Made by a program: the position numbers and the translations under genes
The notes under the pieces: model-generated
Seen by the model: only the letters and a program-made list of their open reading frames with translations
Database searches by the model: none
Told to the model about the DNA's origin: nothing
Shown: positions 1 through 7,537 of the stretch, piece after piece
Layout: every line of letters begins with the position of its first letter
Numbering within the stretch: the stretch's first letter is position 1
Source of the DNA: Prevotella sp.
GTDB lineage: Bacteria > Bacteroidota > Bacteroidia > Bacteroidales > Bacteroidaceae
Reading direction: 5' to 3'
Length of the DNA stretch: 64,000 nt
NCBI GenBank assembly: GCA_017471465.1
Contig: JAFUTI010000023.1
Location: forward strand, 124,001 to 188,000

Positions 1-80
1 CAACTGAGGCACCCATTGCCAACAAGACCTTTAGCATGTACCCCAAGTCTCTTTCACATTCAGCAGGGCAACATCGGTGG

Positions 81-305
81 TCACGCAGATTTCTGCCGCC
101 AGGTCGTTCCGTCGGTGATGGCGGCAGGAGCAACACCGTTCGAGCTGGTAAAGGAAGAAATAGTAGAACTTTCAGAGAGCGTGTAAACCGGGTAGTAATA
201 ATCACCTACCTTGTTCATGCCGCTGAGCGTGGCCGTAACGGTTGCCCACGCCCCCTTCACTCCCACCAGGGCGAGCATTAATAAAAATAGTAGTTTTTTC
301 TTCAT
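81..305 (-). CDS. Small secreted protein of unknown function, possibly truncated
   Basis: The 74-residue product starts with a clear signal peptide (MKKKLLFLLMLALVG..., cleavage probably after AWA near residue 20), followed by a short Thr/Ser-rich stretch, and stops with TGA at 81-83. I do not recognise a family. The end is abrupt for a secreted protein. Another frame of the same strand stays open for about 20 more codons past this stop and reads plausibly (DLAAEICVTTDVALLNV...), so a frameshift near 85-120 in a longer gene is possible. It is divergent from the regulator at 583. A TACCTTTG -7 box at 435-442 would give a leader of roughly 125 nt. The start and the secretion signal are fairly sure; the true length is not. 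Confidence 0.5.
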   Translation of the reverse strand: MKKKLLFLLMLALVGVKGAWATVTATLSGMNKVGDYYYPVYTLSESSTISSFTSSNGVAPAAITDGTTWRQKSA

Positions 306-434
306 TTGTTTGTTAGTTGTTTTATTTGTTTGTAATTCGCGTTATGTCCTCTTTTTGTTCGTCCCGAAACAATGCTTTCTACCTAAAAAAACCAGAAACC
401 CAACTAACTAAAACTATTACATACTAACTTGGGG

Positions 435-442
435 CAAAGGTA
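435..442 (-). promoter_or_regulatory. Bacteroidetes -7 box for the 81-305 gene
   Basis: Read on the minus strand, these bases are TACCTTTG, matching the TAnnTTTG -7 consensus of the Bacteroidetes primary sigma factor. I see no good -33 TTTG at the usual 19-20 nt distance, so the match is partial. Confidence 0.4.
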
Positions 443-537
443 GGGAGAACAGGCACTAGTGGCGGTCAATTAAGAGGCCGAAAGGGTAAAAAACGAAAAA
501 ATTACCTGTTTTGACCGATTTTTTACTATATTTTTCA

Positions 538-545
538 TATCTTTG
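538..545 (+). promoter_or_regulatory. Bacteroidetes -7 box for the propeller-AraC regulator
   Basis: TATCTTTG matches TAnnTTTG exactly and lies about 37 nt before the ATG at 583. A TTTTG at 509-513 is the only -33 candidate, but its spacing (24 nt) is longer than the usual 19-21, suggesting a weak or activated promoter. Confidence 0.5.
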
Positions 546-582
546 CAGCAGTTAATGCACAAGAAAACTAAAACAACCGAAC

Positions 583-3009
583 ATGAACAGCCTTACGCGA
601 CAGCTACTCGCCCTCATGCTGATGCTGATCCTCGGTAACACTGAGGGCAGGACACAGCCGGCCTACGACATCCGCCATATAGGAGTGACGGAGGGTCTGG
701 CCGACGCACTGCCGCAAGACGCGGTAAGCGACAACGAGGGGCGACTGTGGATAGGCACCGAGTCGGGGCTCTGCCTACAAGAGGGCAACGGCCGGATAAC
801 GGTGCTGACACAAGAGAACAGCGCGCTACCTACTAACATGCTGCGCGCCGTCTATCACGACAGGACCACCGACCGTCTGCTGGTAGGTATGATGAAAGGC
901 GGGCTGGCGGTGGTCGACTGCCAGACGCAGGCAGTGACGCCCCTACCGGGGAGCGAGGGCGACGTGGCGCGTATTGCAGCGGCTTCCGACGGCGGCGTTT
1001 GGGTGGTCTACTACAAAGGCTTCGTGTGCCACTACGACTTCCGCACCGGTAAGCTACAGACGCTGCTGCTGCGCCAGCGTTTCGGACTGAAGGGCACCTT
1101 GCGCTCCTGTGCCGACGACGGACTGGGCCAGCTCTTCATCGGCAGCAACGACGGCATCTACGCGTTCCGCCTTGCCGACTCGCTGCTCACCAAACGCGCC
1201 AGCGGTCACGCGCTGAAGATGGTGACAGCCCTCTGGGTAGACCCTGTGAAGAACCTCTGGATAGGTTCTCCGGAAGGGCTGCATCTGCTGAACACGCGCA
1301 GCGAGGAGCTCACGTCATTCCACCGCAGCAGCAACGGCGAGCAGCCCGTCATCGACGGCAACGTGCGTGCCCTCTATGGTGCTACGGACGGACGCCTATG
1401 GGTGGGTGCCGATCCCGGCGGCATCTGTATCATCGACATCAACGAATACTACGGCAACGGCACCGACAAGCTGCCGCGGCGCTGGCTGAACCCCAGGAAC
1501 AGTCAGCTGGCGGCCAACAGCATCAACCGCATAGGAGGCGACATGCAGGGGCATGTCTTCGTCAGCATGGTGAACGTAGGCTGCGACATTCTCACACCGT
1601 CGCTGCTACCTATCACGATGCTCACCACACCCTCGTTCACTGTGCCAGCTGCCGACGGTAGCGGTCTGATCTGGGCAGGCGGCACCGGCAGTGTTTTCCT
1701 CCAGTCGGATGGCCGGGAGTGGAAGATGGAACAGGGACAGTTCGACGTCATCGCCATGATGGCCGACAGCAAGGGGCGCCTCTGGATGGTGTCGAACTAT
1801 CAGGGCGTGCTGTGTTTCGACCCGGTGACAGAACAGTACCGGAATGTCGGTATCAAGGGCTTTTATATAAACAGTGTCTACGAAGACACCGACAGCACCA
1901 TCCTTGTCGGTTCCGAGAACGGTCTCTACACCATCAGAGAGAACGGCGAGGGGCAGTACGTCGTGCAGCGCGACACGCTCTGCCATCGGCAGATGAGCAA
2001 TCACGCCATACAGGGCATCTGCCGCGACCGCCTCGGACAGCTGTGGCTCAGTACGAAGAGTGAGGGCGTCTATGTCTTCGACCGTGACTGCCGGCTTGTG
2101 GCCTATCTGCATGAAGGGGCGGGGCTGCCGTCCGACTTCGCCATGCAGGTGGTCAGCGACGGCGAGGGGCGGCTGTGGATAGGCACTGCTGAAGGACTCG
2201 TCGTGGTGAGTGATGTAGCCTGTCCTACTGAGACGCGTGTCATTGGCACTGCCCAAGGCATGGCCAACGCCCACATTCAGGCCATTGCGGAAGACGGCGA
2301 GGGGCGCATCTGGTGCAGCACCTTCACCGGCATCGTCTGCTACGACCCTGAGCGGCAGCTATGCAGGAACTTCGGGGCTTCTGCCGGCGTGCCCGATGGG
2401 CTGTTAGAGTCCGCCGTCACCCGTCTGCCCGACGGCACGGTATGCTTCGGCTCGAAGAAGGGCATCTGTAGTTTCCAGCCTGCCACAGCCCTCGCCTGGC
2501 TCGACGAGCAGGAAGCCAGAGAAGGCAGCATTACAAACCGGCCGGCAACCTGGGCAGTAGCCGTCGTGCTGGTGATAGCCGCTGTCGTCATTGTCCTGCT
2601 GTTCTACCGCAAGAGAACCTCGTCGTCCAAGCCCAAGGATGGTGACGATGCTGCGACGGCAGCCGACCGCCAGCCCACCATCAACGTCCTGGACCGCCAG
2701 TTCCTCGACCGTCTGAGCACTATCATCGCGCAGAACCTCAGCACCGAACGTCTCGACATGGAGTTCCTTACCGCACAGATGGGAATGAGCCAGTCGGCAC
2801 TCTACCGCAAGGTAAAGACGCTGACCGGCCTCACCACCAACGAGTATATCCGCAAAATCCGCATGACCACTGCCGCACGCCTGCTCAAGGAAGGCCATAA
2901 CGCTTCAGAGACGGCCTACCTCACGGGCTTCAACAGTCAAAACCTCTTCCGAAAGTATTTCAAGGACGAGTTTGGGGTGCTACCCTCCGAATTCAATAGA
3001 AGAGAGTAG
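583..3009 (+). CDS. Membrane-spanning beta-propeller/AraC regulator lacking kinase and receiver domains
   Basis: This 808-residue protein has a signal peptide (about 1-24) and a long run of two-component-regulator propeller repeats (about 25-640; recurrent 'EGRLWIGT..GL' motifs). One membrane helix follows (about 655-677, WAVAVVLVIAAVVIVLLFY), then a basic and Ala-rich linker and a C-terminal AraC-type helix-turn-helix (about 700-808, 'MGMSQSALYRKVKTLTG...TAYLTGFNSQNLFRKYF'). This is the sensor and output of an HTCS without Y_Y_Y, HisKA, HATPase or receiver domains, so signalling would have to pass directly across the membrane without phosphorylation. There is no frameshift or gap where the kinase should be: the reading frame is continuous. 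It is divergent from the 81-305 gene and convergent with dcuB, whose 3' end it overlaps by 17 bp. I infer it regulates nearby pectin genes; the target is not visible. Confidence 0.85.
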   Translation: MNSLTRQLLALMLMLILGNTEGRTQPAYDIRHIGVTEGLADALPQDAVSDNEGRLWIGTESGLCLQEGNGRITVLTQENSALPTNMLRAVYHDRTTDRLLVGMMKGGLAVVDCQTQAVTPLPGSEGDVARIAAASDGGVWVVYYKGFVCHYDFRTGKLQTLLLRQRFGLKGTLRSCADDGLGQLFIGSNDGIYAFRLADSLLTKRASGHALKMVTALWVDPVKNLWIGSPEGLHLLNTRSEELTSFHRSSNGEQPVIDGNVRALYGATDGRLWVGADPGGICIIDINEYYGNGTDKLPRRWLNPRNSQLAANSINRIGGDMQGHVFVSMVNVGCDILTPSLLPITMLTTPSFTVPAADGSGLIWAGGTGSVFLQSDGREWKMEQGQFDVIAMMADSKGRLWMVSNYQGVLCFDPVTEQYRNVGIKGFYINSVYEDTDSTILVGSENGLYTIRENGEGQYVVQRDTLCHRQMSNHAIQGICRDRLGQLWLSTKSEGVYVFDRDCRLVAYLHEGAGLPSDFAMQVVSDGEGRLWIGTAEGLVVVSDVACPTETRVIGTAQGMANAHIQAIAEDGEGRIWCSTFTGIVCYDPERQLCRNFGASAGVPDGLLESAVTRLPDGTVCFGSKKGICSFQPATALAWLDEQEAREGSITNRPATWAVAVVLVIAAVVIVLLFYRKRTSSSKPKDGDDAATAADRQPTINVLDRQFLDRLSTIIAQNLSTERLDMEFLTAQMGMSQSALYRKVKTLTGLTTNEYIRKIRMTTAARLLKEGHNASETAYLTGFNSQNLFRKYFKDEFGVLPSEFNRRE

Positions 3010-4434
3010 CGAGAGTAAAGGCTACCAGCGTGGAGACAATCACGCAGACAAGGCCAGGCATCATAAACGAGTGGTTCAGCAGGTACTTGCCTATCACCGT
3101 CGTGCCTGAGCGGTCGAAGTTCACCGTAGCGATATCACTGGGATAGTTGGGGATGAAGAAGTAGCCGTAGACCGACGGCAGCACACCCAGCAGCACAGGC
3201 CCTGCGATGCCCAGCTTATAGGCCAGCGGCAACATCGCCACGACAACGGCGCCCTGCGAGTTGATGAGCACGGAGACTAGGAAGAACACGATGGCGATAG
3301 ACCAAGGATACTCCTTCACGATGTCCTCCAGCATCAGCTGCAGCTCGGTCATATAGTTAGAGAAATAGGTGTCGGCCAGCCAGGCAATGCCGTAGATGGC
3401 GACGACAGCCACCATACCCGACTGCCACACCGGTCCTGCTACGGCCTTCTTGGGCTGTGCCTTGCAGAAGATGATCATCAGCGCCGCTGCCGAGATCATC
3501 ACTATCTGGATGACAAGGTTCATCTTCAGGTCGACCATTCCCTTCTCCGTGAAACCTTCAGCCACAACACCGGCCTTCGCCAGCTCCTGTGCTGTGATGG
3601 TGACACCGCTGATGAGCGTCAGGTCGCCGGCACCCTTCACAGCCTTGATCGTACCATACGAGGGCAGCAGCTCGGGAACTGCTGCCAGCAGCACGATGAC
3701 GGCCAGTGCACCGAGGAAGATGAAGACGGCGTTCTTGGCCGACTGCGGGATCTCCTTATCAAGGGTGGTGGCGTTCGAACCGTAGATATACTGGCGCTGC
3801 TCAGGGTCCTGCAGCCTCTTCTGGAACTGCGGGTCCTTGTCGAGGTCGAGGCCGCGGTGATAGGAAGCGGCGGCGGCGGCCATCAGTCCGCAGAGACAGG
3901 CGGGAATCGAGATCATCAGTACCCGTGGGATGGTGATGTCGAAGCCGTTGGCATTGGAGATGGTGACGAAGGCCACGACGGCAGCGGCTATCGGCGAACA
4001 GGTGATACCCACCTGCGAGGCTATCGAGGCCACACCGCAGGGACGCTCCGGACGGATGCCTTTCTTCAGGGCAATGTCACAGATGATAGGCATCAGTGTG
4101 TACACCACATGTCCCGTACCGACGAGCACCGTCAGGAAGAACGTGCACAGCGGGGCGAGGAACGTGATACGGTCCGGATGCTTGCGCAGCATGCGCTCGG
4201 CAATCTGGATCAGCCAGTCCATACCGCCCGAAGCCTGCATGATACCGGCACAGGTGACGGCGGCGATGATGATGTAGATGACGTCTGTTGGCGGCGACCG
4301 GGCTTCATGCCGAAACCAAATACCAACAGGGCCAGTCCGATGCCCGAAATAGCTCCCAGAGCCAGCGACCCGTAGCGTGAGCCAACCCACAATGCTCCTA
4401 ACACGATGAGGAGCTGGATAATCATGATAACCAT
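2993..4434 (-). CDS. dcuB: Anaerobic C4-dicarboxylate antiporter, DcuA/DcuB family, split by an apparent frameshift
   Basis: Dcu carriers exchange fumarate, malate or aspartate for succinate across the inner membrane in fumarate respiration. The protein shows the family hallmarks: 'LQASGG'-like (here MQASGGMDWLIQIAERMLR), 'GTGHVVYT', 'IRPERP', 'DLDKD..FQ', 'VKEYPW', 'YPSDIATVNFDRSGTT' and 'NHSFMMPG'. The N-terminus (MVIMIIQLLIVLGALWVG...GFGMKPG) is in one frame from 4434 to about 4298; the rest (SPPTDVIYIIIAAV... to the stop) is in another from about 4297 to 2993. Together they give a full-length protein of about 480 residues. Loss of one base in the GG(N)TCG segment at 4297-4299 explains it. 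It lies 15 bp after the dual esterase, so it probably belongs to the GH28 operon, coupling sugar breakdown to succinate export. It may be a sequencing error or a recent pseudogene. Confidence 0.85.
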
Positions 4435-4449
4435 ACGTCTTTAGAATTC

Positions 4450-5835
4450 TTAGTTATTGGTTTGTTTAACATATCCGGCAATGATCTCCGCCATGCGGCG
4501 TGCCCCTTTGTCGTCAGGGTGAATGCCGTCCTTCAGCATCTTGTCGCCGTCGCCGGCAAAGAGTGTGTGCAGGTCAATGACCTGCAGCTTCTGCTTCTTG
4601 GCCACCTTGTTGATGACGGGTATGATGTGGTTAACGATGACGGAGTCGCTGATGTTCCACGTCGACTTGAAGGCAGGGATAGGCGTGCAGAGGTAGACCT
4701 TCGTCCCCTTCAGCGCTGACAGCATCTCTTTCAGGTCCTGTTCAAACTCGGCACCGTACTGCCAGTTTTCGGGTTTGGAGTCGTTGGTTCCCAGCTTGAT
4801 GATGGCGATGTCAGGATGCCAGGCCACAGCGTCGCGCCAGGCCTGTTCGCGCATGTAGGGGTGGTCACCCTTATTTAACAAGGTGCGCGAACTGACGCCG
4901 TAGTTATGCACATTGTAGCCCGTGCCGAGCAACTGCTGCAGCTGTGCGGGATAACCTCGCTGTGGAGCCATCTCGATGCCGTGGCCATCGGTGATGCTGT
5001 TGCCGATGCAGGCCACGCGGAGGGCATCCTGTCGGGGGGTCCTCAGGTTCTTCAGCCACACGGCGAGGTCGTCCAGCATCTGCCCGTGGTAGGTGAAGTT
5101 GCTGCGGAAACCGAAGCCGTGGCCGCCCGTCGGGTAGATGTGCAGGGCACAGCTGTTGCCCTGGTTACGCATGGCCGAGTAGTAGGCGATGCCGTTGGTC
5201 ACCGGCGGTACGGCGCGGTCGTCGTTGGCCAGCAGGATGATGGCGGGCGGCGTCAGGTGGCGTCGCACGGCGTTCTGGTTGGAGAACTCACGCACCAGTT
5301 GCCTGTCGCTCTTGGCCTTTCCCAGGAAGCCGTTGACGGAGCCGCTGTGAGTCTCGCGCTCATTCATAGAGATGACGGGGTAAAAGAGGATGCTGAAGTT
5401 CGGCCGGCAGTCTAGTTCGCTGTGCGTCGACACCGTCGAGGCCAGATGGCCGCCAGCTGAGAAGCCCATGATGCCGACATCCTCGGGGTTGACGCCCCAC
5501 ACCGTGGCGGAGTCGCGGACCGTACGGATAGCCTGCTGGGCATCACTCATGGGAATGGTGCGGTCGCCATGTGGCATACGGTAGGTCAGCACGAAGTAGG
5601 CGATGCCCTGCTGGTTGAACCACGGGGCCCAGTCGTGTCCCTCGTTCTGCATTGAGAGGTGACTGTAACCGCCGCCCGGGCAGTCGACGATAGCACGGCC
5701 CGACGGCTGTTCCGGCAGATAAGCCACCATATTAGCCTTGCCGTCGGCAGTAATATTCACGGTGAAAGTCTTTGCTGTCTGTGCCTGTACGGTCGTTGAC
5801 GCCAGGGCCAGAAAAAGCATCATGAGTTTGCGCAT
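4450..5835 (-). CDS. Secreted dual esterase: alpha/beta-hydrolase fused to SGNH hydrolase
   Basis: This is a 461-residue protein with a signal peptide (about 1-19). Residues about 22-265 form an alpha/beta-hydrolase of the acetyl-xylan-esterase/BD-FAE type: oxyanion 'CPGGGY', nucleophile Ser126 in GFSAGG, Asp205/206 and His239 in the late 'ANDD' and 'GGHGF' segments. Residues about 270-461 form a GDSL/SGNH esterase: Ser280 in GNSIT, 'LGTND' near 349, and Asp436-x-x-His439 in DGIHP. Both sites look intact. The likely role is removal of acetyl or other ester groups from rhamnogalacturonan oligosaccharides, in the periplasm or on the surface. The gene starts 23 bp after the GH28 stop and precedes dcuB by 15 bp, so it looks like the second gene of that operon. 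Substrate assignment is inferred from the neighbours. Confidence 0.85.
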   Translation of the reverse strand: MRKLMMLFLALASTTVQAQTAKTFTVNITADGKANMVAYLPEQPSGRAIVDCPGGGYSHLSMQNEGHDWAPWFNQQGIAYFVLTYRMPHGDRTIPMSDAQQAIRTVRDSATVWGVNPEDVGIMGFSAGGHLASTVSTHSELDCRPNFSILFYPVISMNERETHSGSVNGFLGKAKSDRQLVREFSNQNAVRRHLTPPAIILLANDDRAVPPVTNGIAYYSAMRNQGNSCALHIYPTGGHGFGFRSNFTYHGQMLDDLAVWLKNLRTPRQDALRVACIGNSITDGHGIEMAPQRGYPAQLQQLLGTGYNVHNYGVSSRTLLNKGDHPYMREQAWRDAVAWHPDIAIIKLGTNDSKPENWQYGAEFEQDLKEMLSALKGTKVYLCTPIPAFKSTWNISDSVIVNHIIPVINKVAKKQKLQVIDLHTLFAGDGDKMLKDGIHPDDKGARRMAEIIAGYVKQTNN

Positions 5836-5858
5836 AATCGGTATTCTTTATACAACTG

Positions 5859-7361
5859 TTAATAGACCGTTATTTGTCCTGAACGGCGCGTCACCACCTT
5901 CTCGACACCAGTTTCCGTAGGTGCATCGATGGCACGCAAGGTCGCACCATGCACATCGTCGAGCAAGACGGCAGGACGGTAGTCGGGACGCTCGTAGCGG
6001 AACGTCACGTCGTTGACATGCAGTCCCTCGACGTGGCGGGCATAGAGACCATAGGCGGGGGTCCAGCCGGCAAACTTCGGCTCGGGGTAGTTTGTGCCCT
6101 GTTCGCGGTAGTCTTTGTCAGCCAGGTCTTTCGTGCCGCCGCCCTTGAAGTAGAGGCGGATGTTCTGTAGCCACACATTGCGCACGGGCTCGTCCTTCAT
6201 ACCGGTGACGATGATCGAGCAGAGGGAGTCGCAGTCGTCGGCAATGACGTTCGAAATCTGGATGTCACGAGCCGAGGAGGGCTGAGTCACCTCTTTCGGT
6301 CCGCGATTGCGGCAGCCCGTCGTGATATAGATAGGATAATGGTGCACGTGCGACATCGTGATGTTCGACACGACGATGTTCTCCATCCGTCCTTGGTCTA
6401 CCTCCTCGAAAGCCAAGCCACTGCTGTAGGCAAAGGTGCAGTTCGTCAGCGAGATGTTGCGGTAGCCGCCGTTCGACTCGGTACCCAGTTTGAAGCGTCC
6501 GCACACCCACCCGACAGGTTCGGGCTGGTAGGTGCCGTCGAGCAGCGTGCCCAGCTTATAGCCTGTGATGTTACAGTTAGAGATGGCGATATGCTCACAG
6601 CTGACGGCCTTCTTCAGGGCGTAGCTTGCCTTCAGCACCAGCGCATCGTCGCGAGGGGTATTGATCTTGCAGTTGGTGATGGTCATGTACTTACAGCAGT
6701 CGATGTCAAAGCCATCGCGGTTGGTATCGATAGTCACGTTGTCGATGGTACTCAGGTCGCAGCCCGTCATGATAATAGCAAAATGTCCGCCGCGGTAGAT
6801 GGTGACGTCGCGGATGGTCACCTGCCGGCACTGCTTCAGCGCTATCGCCTTGTCGCCGGTACCGATGCTGCCACCCTGCACTTTACCACCGCTCTCCGTG
6901 TCTTTCTTCGTCAGCCCCTTGCCGTCGATCATGCCGTGACCGGTTATGGAGACGTTAGTCTGACCCTCAGCCCATATCAGCGAGTTATGGAAATAGGTGT
7001 GTCCGCCGTCCTGGTATTCAGGGAATCCGCCAAACGACTCACTCTCGTCATATAGACGTCCGCCGGGGATGTCCTTGCCGCGGAAATCCTTGTCGGCAGC
7101 TGCCAGGATGGTGCTGCCGGCAGCGAGATGCAGGTCGATGTTCGACTTCAGCCGGATACTGCCGCTCAAGTAAGTACCTGCCGGCAGTAACACCTGGCCG
7201 CCGCCGGCTTTCTCTGCTGCCTCAATAGCTGCATTGATGGCGGGTGAGTCGAGTGTCCGACCGTCGCCCTTGGCACCGTAGTCGCGGACATTATAGACAC
7301 CTGTGGCAGCGGCAAAGCCGCAACACAAAACACATAGAAAACTCGTCAACAGTTGTTTCAT
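5859..7361 (-). CDS. GH28 polygalacturonase / rhamnogalacturonan hydrolase family protein
   Basis: This is a 500-residue secreted protein (signal peptide about 1-19) with the GH28 opening 'YNVRDYGAKGDG' followed by a pectin-lyase-like right-handed beta-helix. The family's catalytic aspartates appear as Asp216/Asp219 in the NRDGFD segment and Asp238-Asp239 in PRDDAL. The usual GHG and RIK motifs are not obvious, which fits the divergent Bacteroidetes branch acting on rhamnogalacturonan or galacturonide oligomers rather than plain polygalacturonan. It is the first gene after a canonical promoter (7388-7418) and is followed at 23 bp by the dual esterase. Hydrolysis of galacturonic-acid linkages in the pectin backbone is known for the family; the exact linkage here is inferred. 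Confidence 0.85.
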   Translation of the reverse strand: MKQLLTSFLCVLCCGFAAATGVYNVRDYGAKGDGRTLDSPAINAAIEAAEKAGGGQVLLPAGTYLSGSIRLKSNIDLHLAAGSTILAAADKDFRGKDIPGGRLYDESESFGGFPEYQDGGHTYFHNSLIWAEGQTNVSITGHGMIDGKGLTKKDTESGGKVQGGSIGTGDKAIALKQCRQVTIRDVTIYRGGHFAIIMTGCDLSTIDNVTIDTNRDGFDIDCCKYMTITNCKINTPRDDALVLKASYALKKAVSCEHIAISNCNITGYKLGTLLDGTYQPEPVGWVCGRFKLGTESNGGYRNISLTNCTFAYSSGLAFEEVDQGRMENIVVSNITMSHVHHYPIYITTGCRNRGPKEVTQPSSARDIQISNVIADDCDSLCSIIVTGMKDEPVRNVWLQNIRLYFKGGGTKDLADKDYREQGTNYPEPKFAGWTPAYGLYARHVEGLHVNDVTFRYERPDYRPAVLLDDVHGATLRAIDAPTETGVEKVVTRRSGQITVY

Positions 7362-7387
7362 CTCTTTGTTTTAGCAGATTCTGACCG

Positions 7388-7418
7388 CAAAGTTACGAAA
7401 AGTCGAGCGCAAAACAAA
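7388..7418 (-). promoter_or_regulatory. Canonical Bacteroidetes promoter of the GH28-esterase-dcuB cluster
   Basis: On the minus strand there is TTTG at 7415-7418, a 19-nt spacer, and TAACTTTG at 7388-7395. This matches the -33 TTTG / -7 TAnnTTTG consensus at the preferred spacing, about 27 nt before the GH28 ATG. Confidence 0.7.
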
Positions 7419-7470
7419 GAAATTTTTTCCTTTTTTTGTCGAGACAGGGAAGATTCCTTTTAGAGAAACG

Positions 7471-7498
7471 AAAAACTTCGCGACAAAAGTCGCGAAGT
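7471..7498 (-). terminator. Intrinsic terminator after the SASA esterase gene
   Basis: A perfect 10-bp stem (ACTTCGCGAC / GTCGCGAAGT) with a 4-base loop is followed on the minus strand by five T residues. It begins 40 nt after the stop at 7538 and separates the esterase gene from the GH28 promoter downstream. Confidence 0.8.
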
Positions 7499-7537
7499 AG
7501 CGAAAAATGTGATTTACGTGCAACGATGATGGTGGAC

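Noticed and set aside
1606..2274. Long antisense frame inside the propeller regulator gene (222 codons)
   Set aside because: It mirrors the coding frame of a GC-rich gene; its product is low-complexity without family motifs.
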